Origin: JAZKBN01 sp040388605
Lineage (GTDB): Bacteria; Bacteroidota; Bacteroidia; Cytophagales; Flexibacteraceae
NCBI GenBank assembly: GCA_040388605.1
Contig: JAZKBN010000041.1
Span: 1-64,000 of the forward strand
Direction: 5' to 3'
DNA length: 64,000 bases
Part shown: positions 1 through 7,411 of the stretch, piece by piece
Layout: every line of letters begins with the position of its first letter
Numbering within the stretch: position 1 is the first letter of the stretch
Translations under genes and position numbers: made by a program
The notes under the pieces: generated by a model
What the model was told of the DNA's origin: nothing
The model's input: the letters and a program-made list of their open reading frames with translations, nothing else
Databases searched by the model: none

Positions 1-1034
1 TTTACAAAGTTACCCCCGAAGGAGAATATATTACTTCCTGGGATTACCCCGAGGTGTCGAACGGCTATGTAAACGATATGCTGATTCTGCCCGATGGCGG
101 TGCGTTAATGGTAGGCCACATGTATTCCACTACCGGCGGTATTACCGATGGCTTTGCACTCCGCGTTGACCTCAATGGGAGAAAAGTGTGGATGAGGCAT
201 TATACCCCCAGCCTACAAACCTATATAAACCATATTGAAGCTTTAACAGATAACTCAGGCTATCTTATCAGCGGCATGGCCGGCTACAAAATATTTGCCG
301 ATTGGATTACAGAAGATGGCGATGTATTCGATCAGAAATTCTACTGGAATAATTCAGCAAATAACGACCTTTATTTTGCCGGTGTTATGCAGTCGCCTGA
401 TTCAACCTTTATAGCATGGGGTTCAAATACAGCTGAACCTGAACGTAAATGGACAGTTGGCAAATACCTGCGAGACGGCACAAGAGTATGGCAAAATGAA
501 GTTACAGGTGCCTGCCAAACAGTTTTTGTGAACACCGATGCCGAAATACTTGTAAGCTTTGATGATGCAAGCGGTATTTATTTTCGAAAATACAGCCGAG
601 ACAATACCATTATTAAGACAGCTATAATTGGTACTGTTACAAGAACGCCTAAAATTATATTTGCCGCCGCCTGGAATTATGATAACACAGCTGTTTTTAC
701 GGGCTACAACAAAGTAGATTCAAATGTAGAACGTGAGAATTTCTGGTTCTGCAAAATAGCTGAGGTAGGTAACCCCTATCTTTCAGTTGAAAAACCATTG
801 ATGGCCGAGCGTGAAGATTTGATCATTTACCCTAACCCCGCCAAAGATGCTTTCTCTTTAAACAGCAGGGTGCCGGGTACTTTGGTAATTTACAGTCTTT
901 CAGGGCAGGTGCTGCAAACGCAGGCTTATTTGCCGGGAGATAAAACAGATATTTCTTTGCTGGCTTCCGGCTTGTATATGTATAAATTCAGCTCAGGCAA
1001 AGGGCTGAGTACCGGCAAATTGGTTAAAGAATAA
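1..1034 (+). CDS. T9SS-sorted secreted protein, 3' part only
   Basis: The reading frame is open from the left edge of the window, so this is the C-terminal part of a longer gene; the GTG at 54 is internal, not a start. The visible part has repeated strands of the kind found in beta-propeller-like secreted proteins (phrases such as DGGALMVGHMY and NSGYLISGM recur). The last 75 or so residues form a type A T9SS sorting domain: a YPNPAKD motif, an IYSLSGQVL strand and a LASGLYMYKF strand, ending in GKLVKE. The protein should therefore cross the outer membrane by the type IX secretion system and be anchored at or released from the cell surface. Function of the main body is unknown. The stop lies 7 bp from the end of the convergent SRPBCC gene. 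Confidence 0.85.
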   Translation, partial: YKVTPEGEYITSWDYPEVSNGYVNDMLILPDGGALMVGHMYSTTGGITDGFALRVDLNGRKVWMRHYTPSLQTYINHIEALTDNSGYLISGMAGYKIFADWITEDGDVFDQKFYWNNSANNDLYFAGVMQSPDSTFIAWGSNTAEPERKWTVGKYLRDGTRVWQNEVTGACQTVFVNTDAEILVSFDDASGIYFRKYSRDNTIIKTAIIGTVTRTPKIIFAAAWNYDNTAVFTGYNKVDSNVERENFWFCKIAEVGNPYLSVEKPLMAEREDLIIYPNPAKDAFSLNSRVPGTLVIYSLSGQVLQTQAYLPGDKTDISLLASGLYMYKFSSGKGLSTGKLVKE

Positions 1035-1041
1035 GGAACAA

Positions 1042-1680
1042 TTAATCTGCAATATGCAGGGTTACAGGCGCAGCATAGCCGGGCGCAGAATACGCTTTTT
1101 CGGCTTGCTCCGCTTCAACAAGGCGGGCAATATTGGCCATGTTGTTTTTAAAAATCGGGAGAATTACGTAGCCGCCTATTACGCTTTTCCAAAACCGGTT
1201 GGGTTGAAAAAAGCTGCCTTCATAGTAGAGCTCAAAACGGAGTCGGGTATTTGAGCCTTCCGGGGTATAAACCTGGTTGGTGCGCAGGCCCTCGGTTTGC
1301 AGCGTTGCACGCTGTATATTAAATATGCTCAGGGTGCGTATGGATGCCGAATCGGCACGAATAATTTCTTCGTCCCATTGCATGCCCTGCTCATCGCTGT
1401 CGTGGAAGCAGCGGCGGAAGGAGCCTTTATCACCGTCGGGCACCAATTCAGCATTAAGTGGCCGTATATGGTTTACAAATACCGACCATTTTGCCGCATT
1501 GTTTGAATTCCCCAAATACCTGTAAACATCACCGGGACTTGCCTTAACTGTAACTTCATGGGCCAGCTCCCACCTTTCGGCAGAACGGTTATAAGACCAG
1601 GGGCTGAACAGGAATGCGCCAAAGAGCAAAACTAAAAGGCCGGCAAATACGGCAAGGCTTATAAAAGCGAACTTTTTCAT
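1042..1680 (-). CDS. SRPBCC (polyketide cyclase/dehydrase-like) family protein with N-terminal membrane anchor
   Basis: A 212-residue protein. I start it at the ATG at 1680 (MKKFAFISLAV) because a hydrophobic anchor follows directly; the frame is open further upstream but those residues look non-coding. After a single membrane segment (about residues 3-27) comes a START/Bet v 1-like fold: HEVTVKASPGDVYRYLGNSNNAAKWS is the usual opening strand plus helix of SRPBCC proteins, and the C-terminal helix (IARLVEAEQAEKAY) closes the fold. Such proteins bind hydrophobic ligands; the ligand here cannot be told. It converges with the T9SS gene on its downstream side and is followed upstream by exonuclease III on the same strand after a gap of 259 bp in which I see no gene. 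Confidence 0.75.
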   Translation of the reverse strand: MKKFAFISLAVFAGLLVLLFGAFLFSPWSYNRSAERWELAHEVTVKASPGDVYRYLGNSNNAAKWSVFVNHIRPLNAELVPDGDKGSFRRCFHDSDEQGMQWDEEIIRADSASIRTLSIFNIQRATLQTEGLRTNQVYTPEGSNTRLRFELYYEGSFFQPNRFWKSVIGGYVILPIFKNNMANIARLVEAEQAEKAYSAPGYAAPVTLHIAD

Positions 1681-1939
1681 TTGATTGTATATGTTTAAGA
1701 ATGTAAAAGGGCAATAAGAAATTATAAAAACCGGGCCGGCCACCTGGGCCGAACCGGTAATTCAAATATAGGAAAAAACCTGTAGCTGCACAAGAGGCCG
1801 GGGGCAATAATAGTACAGGGCGCCGGCCTTCCATGTACTGTTTGAGCAGGTTTTTGATTGGTTTGATTGCAATAAAAAAGGCCGGCCTGTATGGCTGACC
1901 TTCATGCTGAATCTTTCTGACAGGAAGTTCACACACCGA

Positions 1940-2704
1940 TTAATCCCGTATTTCAACCAAGCTCGGGCAATGGTCGCTGTGTTTGGCTTCGGGCAGAATG
2001 GCGGCGCGCACCAGCCTGTCGTTCAGGGCTTCGCCGGCCAGCAGGTAATCTATTCGCCAGCCCAGGTTCTTGGCCCTTGAATTGGCCCTGAAGCTCCACC
2101 AGGTATAATTGTGCGGCTCGGGGTTAAAGTGCCTGAAAGTATCTGTAAAGCCGCTCGAAAGCAGTTTTTCCATCCATTCGCGTTCGGCGGGCAGGAAGCC
2201 GCTGCTGTTGGCGTTGCTCTTCGGGTTATGTATATCTATTGGCCTGTGGCATATATTATAGTCGCCGCCGATAATGATGTTGGGAATTTTTGCTTTCAGC
2301 TCCTGGAAATACGGGAACATTTCATCCATGCACTGAAACTTGAATGCCTGCCGCTCTTCGCCGCTGCTGCCTGAAGGCAGGTAAAGGCTGGCCACGCTCA
2401 CGTTTTCAAAATCGGCGCGAATGATGCGGCCTTCCATATCATAATGGTTCATGCCGCAGCCTATTTCAACATTCAGGGGTTCCTGCTTACAAAGCAGGGC
2501 GGTGCCGCTGTATCCTTTTTTAACCGCGGGGTGCCAATAGACCTTGTAGCCGAGCAGGTGAAACACGCTCAGGTCATAATCATCGGGATGCGATTTAATT
2601 TCCTGCAGGCATACCACATCGGCATTTGTGGCCTGCAGCCAGGTAAGAAAGCCTTTGGATATTGCCGAACGAAGGCCGTTAACGTTATAGGTGAGCACGA
2701 GCAT
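1940..2704 (-). CDS. xth: exodeoxyribonuclease III (AP endonuclease family)
   Basis: A 254-residue member of the exonuclease III branch of the endonuclease/exonuclease/phosphatase superfamily, which repairs abasic sites and removes 3' blocking groups in the cytoplasm. Landmarks in order: TYNVNGLRSA at the N-terminus, the metal ligand Glu in VCLQEIKS, GYSGTALL, the GGDYNICH segment supplying Asp and Asn, WRIDYLL, and SDHCP with the catalytic Asp-His pair close to the end. Length matches bacterial Xth (250-270 residues). It appears monocistronic. A TATATTTG box lies only 4 bp upstream of the ATG, so the transcript may have almost no leader, or the true start may be slightly downstream. Confidence 0.93.
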   Translation of the reverse strand: MLVLTYNVNGLRSAISKGFLTWLQATNADVVCLQEIKSHPDDYDLSVFHLLGYKVYWHPAVKKGYSGTALLCKQEPLNVEIGCGMNHYDMEGRIIRADFENVSVASLYLPSGSSGEERQAFKFQCMDEMFPYFQELKAKIPNIIIGGDYNICHRPIDIHNPKSNANSSGFLPAEREWMEKLLSSGFTDTFRHFNPEPHNYTWWSFRANSRAKNLGWRIDYLLAGEALNDRLVRAAILPEAKHSDHCPSLVEIRD

Positions 2705-2708
2705 AAGG

Positions 2709-2716
2709 CAAATATA
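2709..2716 (-). promoter_or_regulatory. TAnnTTTG -7 box of exonuclease III gene
   Basis: On the minus strand this reads TATATTTG, a full match to the Bacteroidota -7 consensus, and ends 4 nt before the ATG. I see no TTG at the ideal -33 distance, so support is only partial. Confidence 0.4.
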
Positions 2717-3249
2717 TAAATATTATAATACCGTGCTTTAATGCCGGGCGGGAATAAAACCGGCTATAGGTTCAGACTCCCCGGAATGGGCATTATGGCA
2801 AGCTTATTAATAATAACAACTGCCTGCCGAAGGCTGAAATGCAATATTACAACATTCATAAGGGTAAAAGCAGAAGGGTGGCCTTACTGCCGCAATGGAA
2901 ATTACCCGTTTTTCCTCGAAATGTGGAATATGCACCAAGAAATCGGAAATTATGGCAGGTTGGCGGTACTTTTTGCCGAAATGAGTTTTAAAATGCAATT
3001 TGTTGTTTCAGAAATGCGCCTGCATGCCTTAATTATATTGATATTAAGATGATTGACCGCCCCGGCTGAACAAATTAGGCCAATTGTTTTAAATTGTCTT
3101 TAAACCTTTATATAAATTCGGCGTCTTAAGCCCGAAAGTAATTTTAAGAATGTCTTAAATAATTTTCCGCCTGAGCCCTAAGTTCTGCCATATACATAAT
3201 CATAGTGCCAATTGAATAAAAATTGGTATTGTTTTTGACCTTAGGGTCT
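2717..3249. other. intergenic region without recognisable gene
   Basis: This divergent spacer between exonuclease III and the first lipoprotein gene holds only open frames without family features or a convincing start. Apart from promoter sequence at its right end I see no repeat or hairpin of note. Confidence 0.5.
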
Positions 3250-3277
3250 TTGCGTTTTGTGGCATTGCTTATCTTTG
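3250..3277 (+). promoter_or_regulatory. Bacteroidota-type promoter of the lipoprotein gene
   Basis: TTG at 3250-3252, a 17-nt spacer and TATCTTTG at 3270-3277 match the TTG/TAnnTTTG consensus of the Bacteroidota primary sigma factor. Transcription would begin about 40 nt upstream of the ATG at 3325. Confidence 0.6.
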
Positions 3278-3324
3278 CGCAACTTTATAATAATCAAAAC
3301 CCCAACAGTCCCCCCCTACGTTCA

Positions 3325-4209
3325 ATGAAAAAATTTGCATTTTACCTCTATGCACTTGCTGCTCTTACAGTTACCTTCGGCATGACCTCATGCGGCGATG
3401 ACGAAACAGCCAAGCCTGCACCAACCTTCGGCGCGGTTACTTACAGCGGCGGCACAGTTGCAGCCCCAAACAAAGGCTACACAGGCTCTGTTGTAGTTAC
3501 AGGCGAAGCCGGTCTTAAATCAGTTGAAGTAAAAAGAGGCGCCACAGTTATTAAAACTGTAAGCACAGGCTTAACCAGCCCTTACACTTTCACTTTCAGC
3601 GATTCAGCTACTGCAGTTTATGATACTGCCGTAACTTACACTTTCACAGCAACTGACAACAGCTCTGCAACAAGCACTACAACCTCTAAAATTACCTGGG
3701 GTGGTTCTGTAACTCCTCAGGCTGCTGATCTTGAAGGCCCCGTTAACGGCGACCTTATCCTGTACAGCACAAAATCTAACAGCGAATACCGTTTGGCTGC
3801 CACTTTGAATAACGATGCACTGAAAGGCGAAATTGATTTCGTTTACACTTACTTCGCTAACTCAAGAATTGCCGTTATTTCTTCAGCTACTGATGCTAAT
3901 AACAGCTCTAACTTCCCTACTTATACCCAGTGGAGCAGCGCTTCATGGAAAGAAACCCAATTCGGTGTGGCTCCTGCTTCATTCGACTATGCTACTGCTA
4001 ACCAAGCCACTCTTGCCTCTGCATGGGCCGGCGCAACAGCTCCTAATACTGATACTCCTCCTACTAAGACCCGTATCACTAACCTTGCTGCCGGTAAAAC
4101 TTACGTGTTCAAGAACGCGGCAGGTAAAGTTGGCGCTTTCCAGGTAACTACTTTGCCTGCATCTGCAAGCGAGCACCTGTTGCTTTCTGTTAAAGTAACT
4201 CCTTACTAA
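3325..4209 (+). CDS. lipoprotein, probably surface exposed, paralogue of the next gene
   Basis: A 294-residue protein starting at MKKFAFYLYALAA; codons upstream in the same frame overlap the promoter and are not used. The signal peptide ends in a lipobox (MTSC), and the cysteine is followed by GDDE; acidic residues at this place act as a surface-export signal for lipoproteins in Bacteroidota, so an outer-leaflet location is likely. The first half is an Ig-like strand-rich region (VVVTGEAGLKSVEVKRG ... YTFTATDNS), the second half carries DFVYTYFA, RITNLAAGKTYVFK and GAFQVTTL. The same blocks occur in the protein encoded at 4473-5375, so the two are tandem paralogues. No enzymatic motif is visible; a binding or structural role is the best guess. 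A strong terminator follows. Confidence 0.75.
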   Translation: MKKFAFYLYALAALTVTFGMTSCGDDETAKPAPTFGAVTYSGGTVAAPNKGYTGSVVVTGEAGLKSVEVKRGATVIKTVSTGLTSPYTFTFSDSATAVYDTAVTYTFTATDNSSATSTTTSKITWGGSVTPQAADLEGPVNGDLILYSTKSNSEYRLAATLNNDALKGEIDFVYTYFANSRIAVISSATDANNSSNFPTYTQWSSASWKETQFGVAPASFDYATANQATLASAWAGATAPNTDTPPTKTRITNLAAGKTYVFKNAAGKVGAFQVTTLPASASEHLLLSVKVTPY

Positions 4210-4244
4210 TTATTTCCGGCCCCGTGGTCGGTTTTAATGGAATG

Positions 4245-4280
4245 AAAGCCCTTGCAAGCAATACGCTGCAAGGGCTTTCT
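4245..4280 (+). terminator. intrinsic terminator after first lipoprotein gene
   Basis: A 12-bp perfect stem (AAAGCCCTTGCA at 4245-4256 against TGCAAGGGCTTT at 4267-4278) with a 10-nt loop and T-rich 3' side. Confidence 0.8.
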
Positions 4281-4472
4281 GCATTATGCCGGTGTATTTA
4301 TATGTATAAGCCAAAGCATGAATACCGTTTTAATATGGCCGCCATGAAATTAATGTAATTGCCGAACCGTTATTAATTATGGGTTTAATAAATTGCAGCC
4401 ATATTTTTGCTGAAGCCGATGCTCCGGCAATTTCAGAGCTTTCGTAATTTTAACCTGCTTAAACCTTTTCAG

Positions 4473-5375
4473 ATGAAGATGCGCCTTTTGCTGCTGCAAT
4501 ACCTTTTTGTTTTTGCCTGCCTTTGCGGCCTGCTTTCCTGCAACGAAGATGAGCAGGCGCCCTTAACCGTAACCTTCGGCAACATGCAGGTGAACAACCT
4601 GAAGCTGAACAACCCGCTGATTGCACAGGCCCGTACCCGTTTTAAAATAAGGCTCAGCGTTACCGGCATGGCGGTTAAACAGGTAAAGCTTACATCGCTT
4701 ACATTAGGTAATAAAACCACGGCCTGCAAACTGACAGACTCAACCAACAACATTATAGCCTTTACCGATTCAACTGGCAACGAGGGGCAGATTGTGGCTT
4801 ATAACCTGGTTGTTTACAATGCCGAAAAAGTAAGGGCCGAAACCACCATTACCCTAATCTGGACCGGCACCCTGAACCATGATGTACAGCTTGATGCCTG
4901 CACCACCGGCAATTGCTATACATATTACAGCTCGGCAGGCAACGGGCAGGTGTATTCGCAAATTGAAGCTGCTAATTCTGAAGCAGTACAAGGCTCAGTT
5001 GATTTTATTTATACATACGTAGCAGGCAGAGATAACAGCGGGGGCCCTAAAACAGCCAGGATCACTTCGCCCGACGACGCGGGCAATTTGTATTTGTTGC
5101 CCAATGCCGAATATGGCTTCCCTAAATGGGGCAGCAACCGCAAGCAAACCCGCTTTGTAAGTGTTGATGCCCCGCCAAACCCCTATTCACTAACCGATTC
5201 TGCAATAATGGCTGCCTACAAAAGCGGCCCGGCATACAGCCGTATTGAGGGCCTTGATTCAACACACCTTTATATATATAAAGACCTGCAAAGCGAGCAA
5301 TACGGCGCATTCAGGCTGAAAACCATGGCCGGCTTCCCTGATAAGCTTAGCCTTGAGGTTAAGAGCGATGAGTAG
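4473..5375 (+). CDS. lipoprotein, paralogue of the preceding gene
   Basis: A 300-residue lipoprotein; the start chosen is the ATG at 4473 (MKMRLLLLQYLFVF) directly before a hydrophobic signal that ends in LLSC, with NEDE after the lipidated cysteine, again suggesting export to the cell surface. The body shares blocks with the upstream protein: VDFIYTYVAG, YSRIEGLDSTHLYIYKD, YGAFRLKT and a C-terminal KLSLEVK. Overall identity is low, so the duplication is old. A terminator separates the two genes, so they are transcribed on their own. Function unknown; no catalytic motif seen. Confidence 0.7.
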   Translation: MKMRLLLLQYLFVFACLCGLLSCNEDEQAPLTVTFGNMQVNNLKLNNPLIAQARTRFKIRLSVTGMAVKQVKLTSLTLGNKTTACKLTDSTNNIIAFTDSTGNEGQIVAYNLVVYNAEKVRAETTITLIWTGTLNHDVQLDACTTGNCYTYYSSAGNGQVYSQIEAANSEAVQGSVDFIYTYVAGRDNSGGPKTARITSPDDAGNLYLLPNAEYGFPKWGSNRKQTRFVSVDAPPNPYSLTDSAIMAAYKSGPAYSRIEGLDSTHLYIYKDLQSEQYGAFRLKTMAGFPDKLSLEVKSDE

Positions 5376-5523
5376 CAATTAATAAATGGTTCATATACCT
5401 GTATTAAGCACAGGGTATATATGTGTCGTTTTATTAAAAAACGGGTATGCTGTTTATTGGTTCGGGCAAATTGCCTTAAATTCAGGCCGGAAATTAAAAA
5501 CAGCCATTTTCCTTAAACCCATT

Positions 5524-6069
5524 ATGAAAAAAGTATTACTCAGCCTGCTGGCAGCGCTATGCCTCAGCAGCGCAGCCTTTGCCCAAACCTTTACCCTGCA
5601 CAGCTCCGACCTTGGCGGACAGGCAACCATGAAGCAGTTTTTCAACGGCATGAACTGCACCGGTGAAAACATTAGCCCCAACCTCCGTTGGGAGAACGCC
5701 CCTACAGGCACCAAGTATTACGCCCTTACCATTTTTGATAAAGATGCACCAACTGGCAGTGGCTTTTGGCACTGGGTGGTATTTAATATTCCGGCTTCAA
5801 CCACTGAGCTAAAAACCGGCGCGGGCGACCCGGCTAAAGGCCTGATGCCTGCCGGCGCTATACAATCAGTAACAGATTTCGGGAAGCCGGGTTACGGCGG
5901 GCCCTGTCCGCCCCCGGGCCATGGCCTGCACCATTACGAGGTAACTGTTTTCGCCCTGAAAGATAAAATCAACCTCGACGAAAAAGCATCGCCGGCATTT
6001 GTGGGCTTTAATATTTGGGCCAATACATTGGCTAAAGCAAGCATGGTTTTTTACGCAGAGCGTAAGTAG
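5524..6069 (+). CDS. YbhB/YbcL (PEBP) family protein, exported
   Basis: A 181-residue protein starting at MKKVLLSLLAALCLSS, with a signal peptide cleaved after AFAQ. The mature part is a phosphatidylethanolamine-binding-protein fold of the bacterial Raf-kinase-inhibitor-like type: NISPNLRWENAP, the anion-pocket segment FDKDAPTGSGFWHWVVFNIP, and the GPCPPPGHGLHHYEVTVFAL signature. Length and order fit the family. The bacterial members are periplasmic proteins of unclear function; the ligand is not predictable. Repeat A copy 1 begins 39 bp after the stop. Confidence 0.9.
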   Translation: MKKVLLSLLAALCLSSAAFAQTFTLHSSDLGGQATMKQFFNGMNCTGENISPNLRWENAPTGTKYYALTIFDKDAPTGSGFWHWVVFNIPASTTELKTGAGDPAKGLMPAGAIQSVTDFGKPGYGGPCPPPGHGLHHYEVTVFALKDKINLDEKASPAFVGFNIWANTLAKASMVFYAERK

Positions 6070-6108
6070 CCGGAGCTTGGTTAATGGTACTTTCTTTAAA
6101 CCGTGGGT

Positions 6109-6315
6109 TCGTATTTGGTCTTAACTGCTCGCTGCCACAGGGGTGCGCCCTTCAGGTTGAAAATACGAATCTCCGGCCCGCCTGCTTCGCAGGCTATCTC
6201 TTCGAGATGCCGAACATTTGAAATGTTTTCAATCTGAAGGGCAGTATATTGTGCGCGTCCGGGATGAAGGAACGCCTCAGATAGGTAAGATTTGGGCGAA
6301 CCTTAATCGGTTCGC
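6109..6315 (+). repeat. structured repeat family A, copy 1
   Basis: About 207 bp, matched in inverted orientation by 11667-11872. It begins with TCGTATTTGGT, contains a 96-bp inner segment (6147-6242) bounded by the inverted ends GCCCTTCAGGTTGAAAA / TTTTCAATCTGAAGGGC, has several inner short hairpins (for example around 6180-6194 and 6196-6208), and ends in a 7-bp hairpin GCGAACC-TTAATC-GGTTCGC at 6296-6315. In the other copy this hairpin is GTGAAGC/GCTTCAC, so two base pairs changed on both arms. No ORF is conserved. It could be a non-autonomous mobile element or a structured RNA. Confidence 0.85.
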
Positions 6316-6365
6316 AGGAATTGAGCACAAGAGAAAGCAAGTTTCATAATCGGAACTCAAACATA

Positions 6366-6402
6366 AAAAAAGCCATTCCTTTCATTTGAAGGGAATGGCT
6401 TT
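6366..6402. terminator. terminator-like hairpin
   Basis: AAAGCCATTCC (6369-6379) pairs with GGAATGGCTTT (6392-6402), flanked by an A-run on the left; it could stop transcription in either direction, best for leftward transcripts because the A-run gives a U-tract there. Confidence 0.55.
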
Positions 6403-6497
6403 ATACTGTTAAGTATATATGTAAATGTGCTTTCTCGCTCAGGCTGTTCATACAGGCATTGCCAAAAAGTACGGCCTTTCATAAAGGCCTGCTGTTG

Positions 6498-6575
6498 CTA
6501 AGCGCGGCGCGGACGCAGCGATGTGCGAAGCAGGGCTAACATGAATAAGGAGGCGGATGCAATTACAACGGTCAT
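6498..6575 (-). CDS. possible 25-residue hydrophobic peptide
   Basis: An open frame in an otherwise gene-free gap (6070-6842) encodes MTVVIASASLFMLALLRTS followed by LRPRRA: a short hydrophobic helix with a basic tail, as in small membrane peptides and type I toxins. A perfect hairpin GGCCTTT-cat-AAAGGCC lies just beyond the stop at 6474-6490, and the hairpin at 6366-6402 could terminate the transcript. There is no homology support and an ORF this short can arise by chance. The rest of the gap, apart from repeat A, holds nothing I recognise. Confidence 0.2.
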   Translation of the reverse strand: MTVVIASASLFMLALLRTSLRPRRA

Positions 6576-6842
6576 GGGTTCAGGTTAATTTATGGGCAAT
6601 TAGTTTTTTATCGGTAAATGATTTTCAGCTGTTGAAATGTCCAGGGACAGCAACTGTATTTCAATTGTTGTACCAAATTACAAACTCTTTTTGGCTGCAT
6701 CATTAAGCACCGCTTGCCGGAAGCATTAAAATGTGATTAATACGTGCAAGAAAATGCTTGTATTATACCATTTATATACTCAATAACGCAGGGCTGCCTT
6801 TTTTATTACACAGCATTCCAAAGGCCCCTATTTACCTTTATA

Positions 6843-7013
6843 TCACAGTTCGCCCCATTTTTTGCCTGATTTTAGCACTAAATCGCCACGTAGAACGGCT
6901 TTTACTATATCGGCAATAATGGTGGCTATGGGTTTATCTTCCCTTTCCGACATTATTTTCAATTGATGGTACATATACATAGTAAGTGAAATTTGACGGC
7001 GAAATCTTTCCAT
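6843..7013 (-). CDS. small ribbon-helix-helix (CopG/Arc-like) DNA-binding protein
   Basis: The frame is open from 7211, but the part resembling a protein family starts at the ATG at 7013, giving 56 residues. RRQISLTMYMYHQLKIM is a beta strand followed by helix A, and KPIATIIADIVKAVL is helix B, the ribbon-helix-helix layout of dimeric DNA-binding repressors. The basic tail (KSGKKW) could aid DNA contact. The gene faces the phage-like operon, and the spacer contains a perfect palindrome (7351-7371) next to the operon promoter, so I infer that this protein represses the operon and perhaps itself. If the upstream ATG at 7211 were used there would be an unconserved 66-residue extension. Confidence 0.5.
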   Translation of the reverse strand: MERFRRQISLTMYMYHQLKIMSEREDKPIATIIADIVKAVLRGDLVLKSGKKWGEL

Positions 7014-7350
7014 GTTGTTAAGCAGGTTTTTTTGATGATTGTTAAAACTGTCCTGATTTGGGAATTGAATTGTGTTTTGGGATGCAATTATTAATTTGAG
7101 AATATAATATATCCCGTTATTGGTATAAAGGCCGGGAATATCACGGTTTGGGGAAGTACGGCATGAGATGTAAGGTTTCTTTATTCGTGCCGTGGGTACT
7201 TCCTGGTTCATTGTACAAATGGCTTAGAGGAAGCATTTACATATTTTACTGCATGCCTTGCTTACTTTTTAACCAAGCCTGTGCTGCCAATATAAAGGCT
7301 GAAACTGTTTATTTCCAAATTAGATTTAAAATAATTTAATGGGACCTATA

Positions 7351-7371
7351 TTGTATCCTTAATGGATACAA
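7351..7371. promoter_or_regulatory. palindromic operator candidate
   Basis: TTGTATCC (7351-7358), 5-nt spacer TTAAT, GGATACAA (7364-7371): a perfect 8-bp inverted repeat. A further half-site TGTATCC follows at about 7384. It sits just upstream of, or overlaps, the promoter of the phage-like operon, as expected for a ribbon-helix-helix repressor site. Confidence 0.55.
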
Positions 7372-7375
7372 TTGT

Positions 7376-7407
7376 TTGCATTGTGTATCCCCGGTGCTGT
7401 TACTTTG
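7376..7407 (+). promoter_or_regulatory. promoter of the phage-like operon
   Basis: TTG at 7376-7378 (or 7381-7383) and TTACTTTG at 7400-7407 approximate the Bacteroidota consensus, with only 4 nt to the ATG at 7412, so the transcript may be leaderless. Confidence 0.45.
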
Positions 7408-7411
7408 CAGC

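Noticed and set aside
1589..1956. ORFs between the SRPBCC gene and exonuclease III
   Set aside because: They overlap the SRPBCC gene or contain only low-quality sequence without a family.
2741..3052. 103-residue ORF in the exonuclease III/lipoprotein spacer
   Set aside because: No signal, no domain, atypical composition (many Arg, Cys and Met) and no promoter position that fits.
6147..6242. Repeat A inner segment as an intrinsic terminator
   Set aside because: The arms are 50 bp apart, there is no U-tract and the copy elsewhere is in the reverse orientation.
7148..7339. 63-residue ORF in the regulator/operon spacer
   Set aside because: It lies in the operator-bearing spacer, overlaps the open extension of the regulator and has no domain features.
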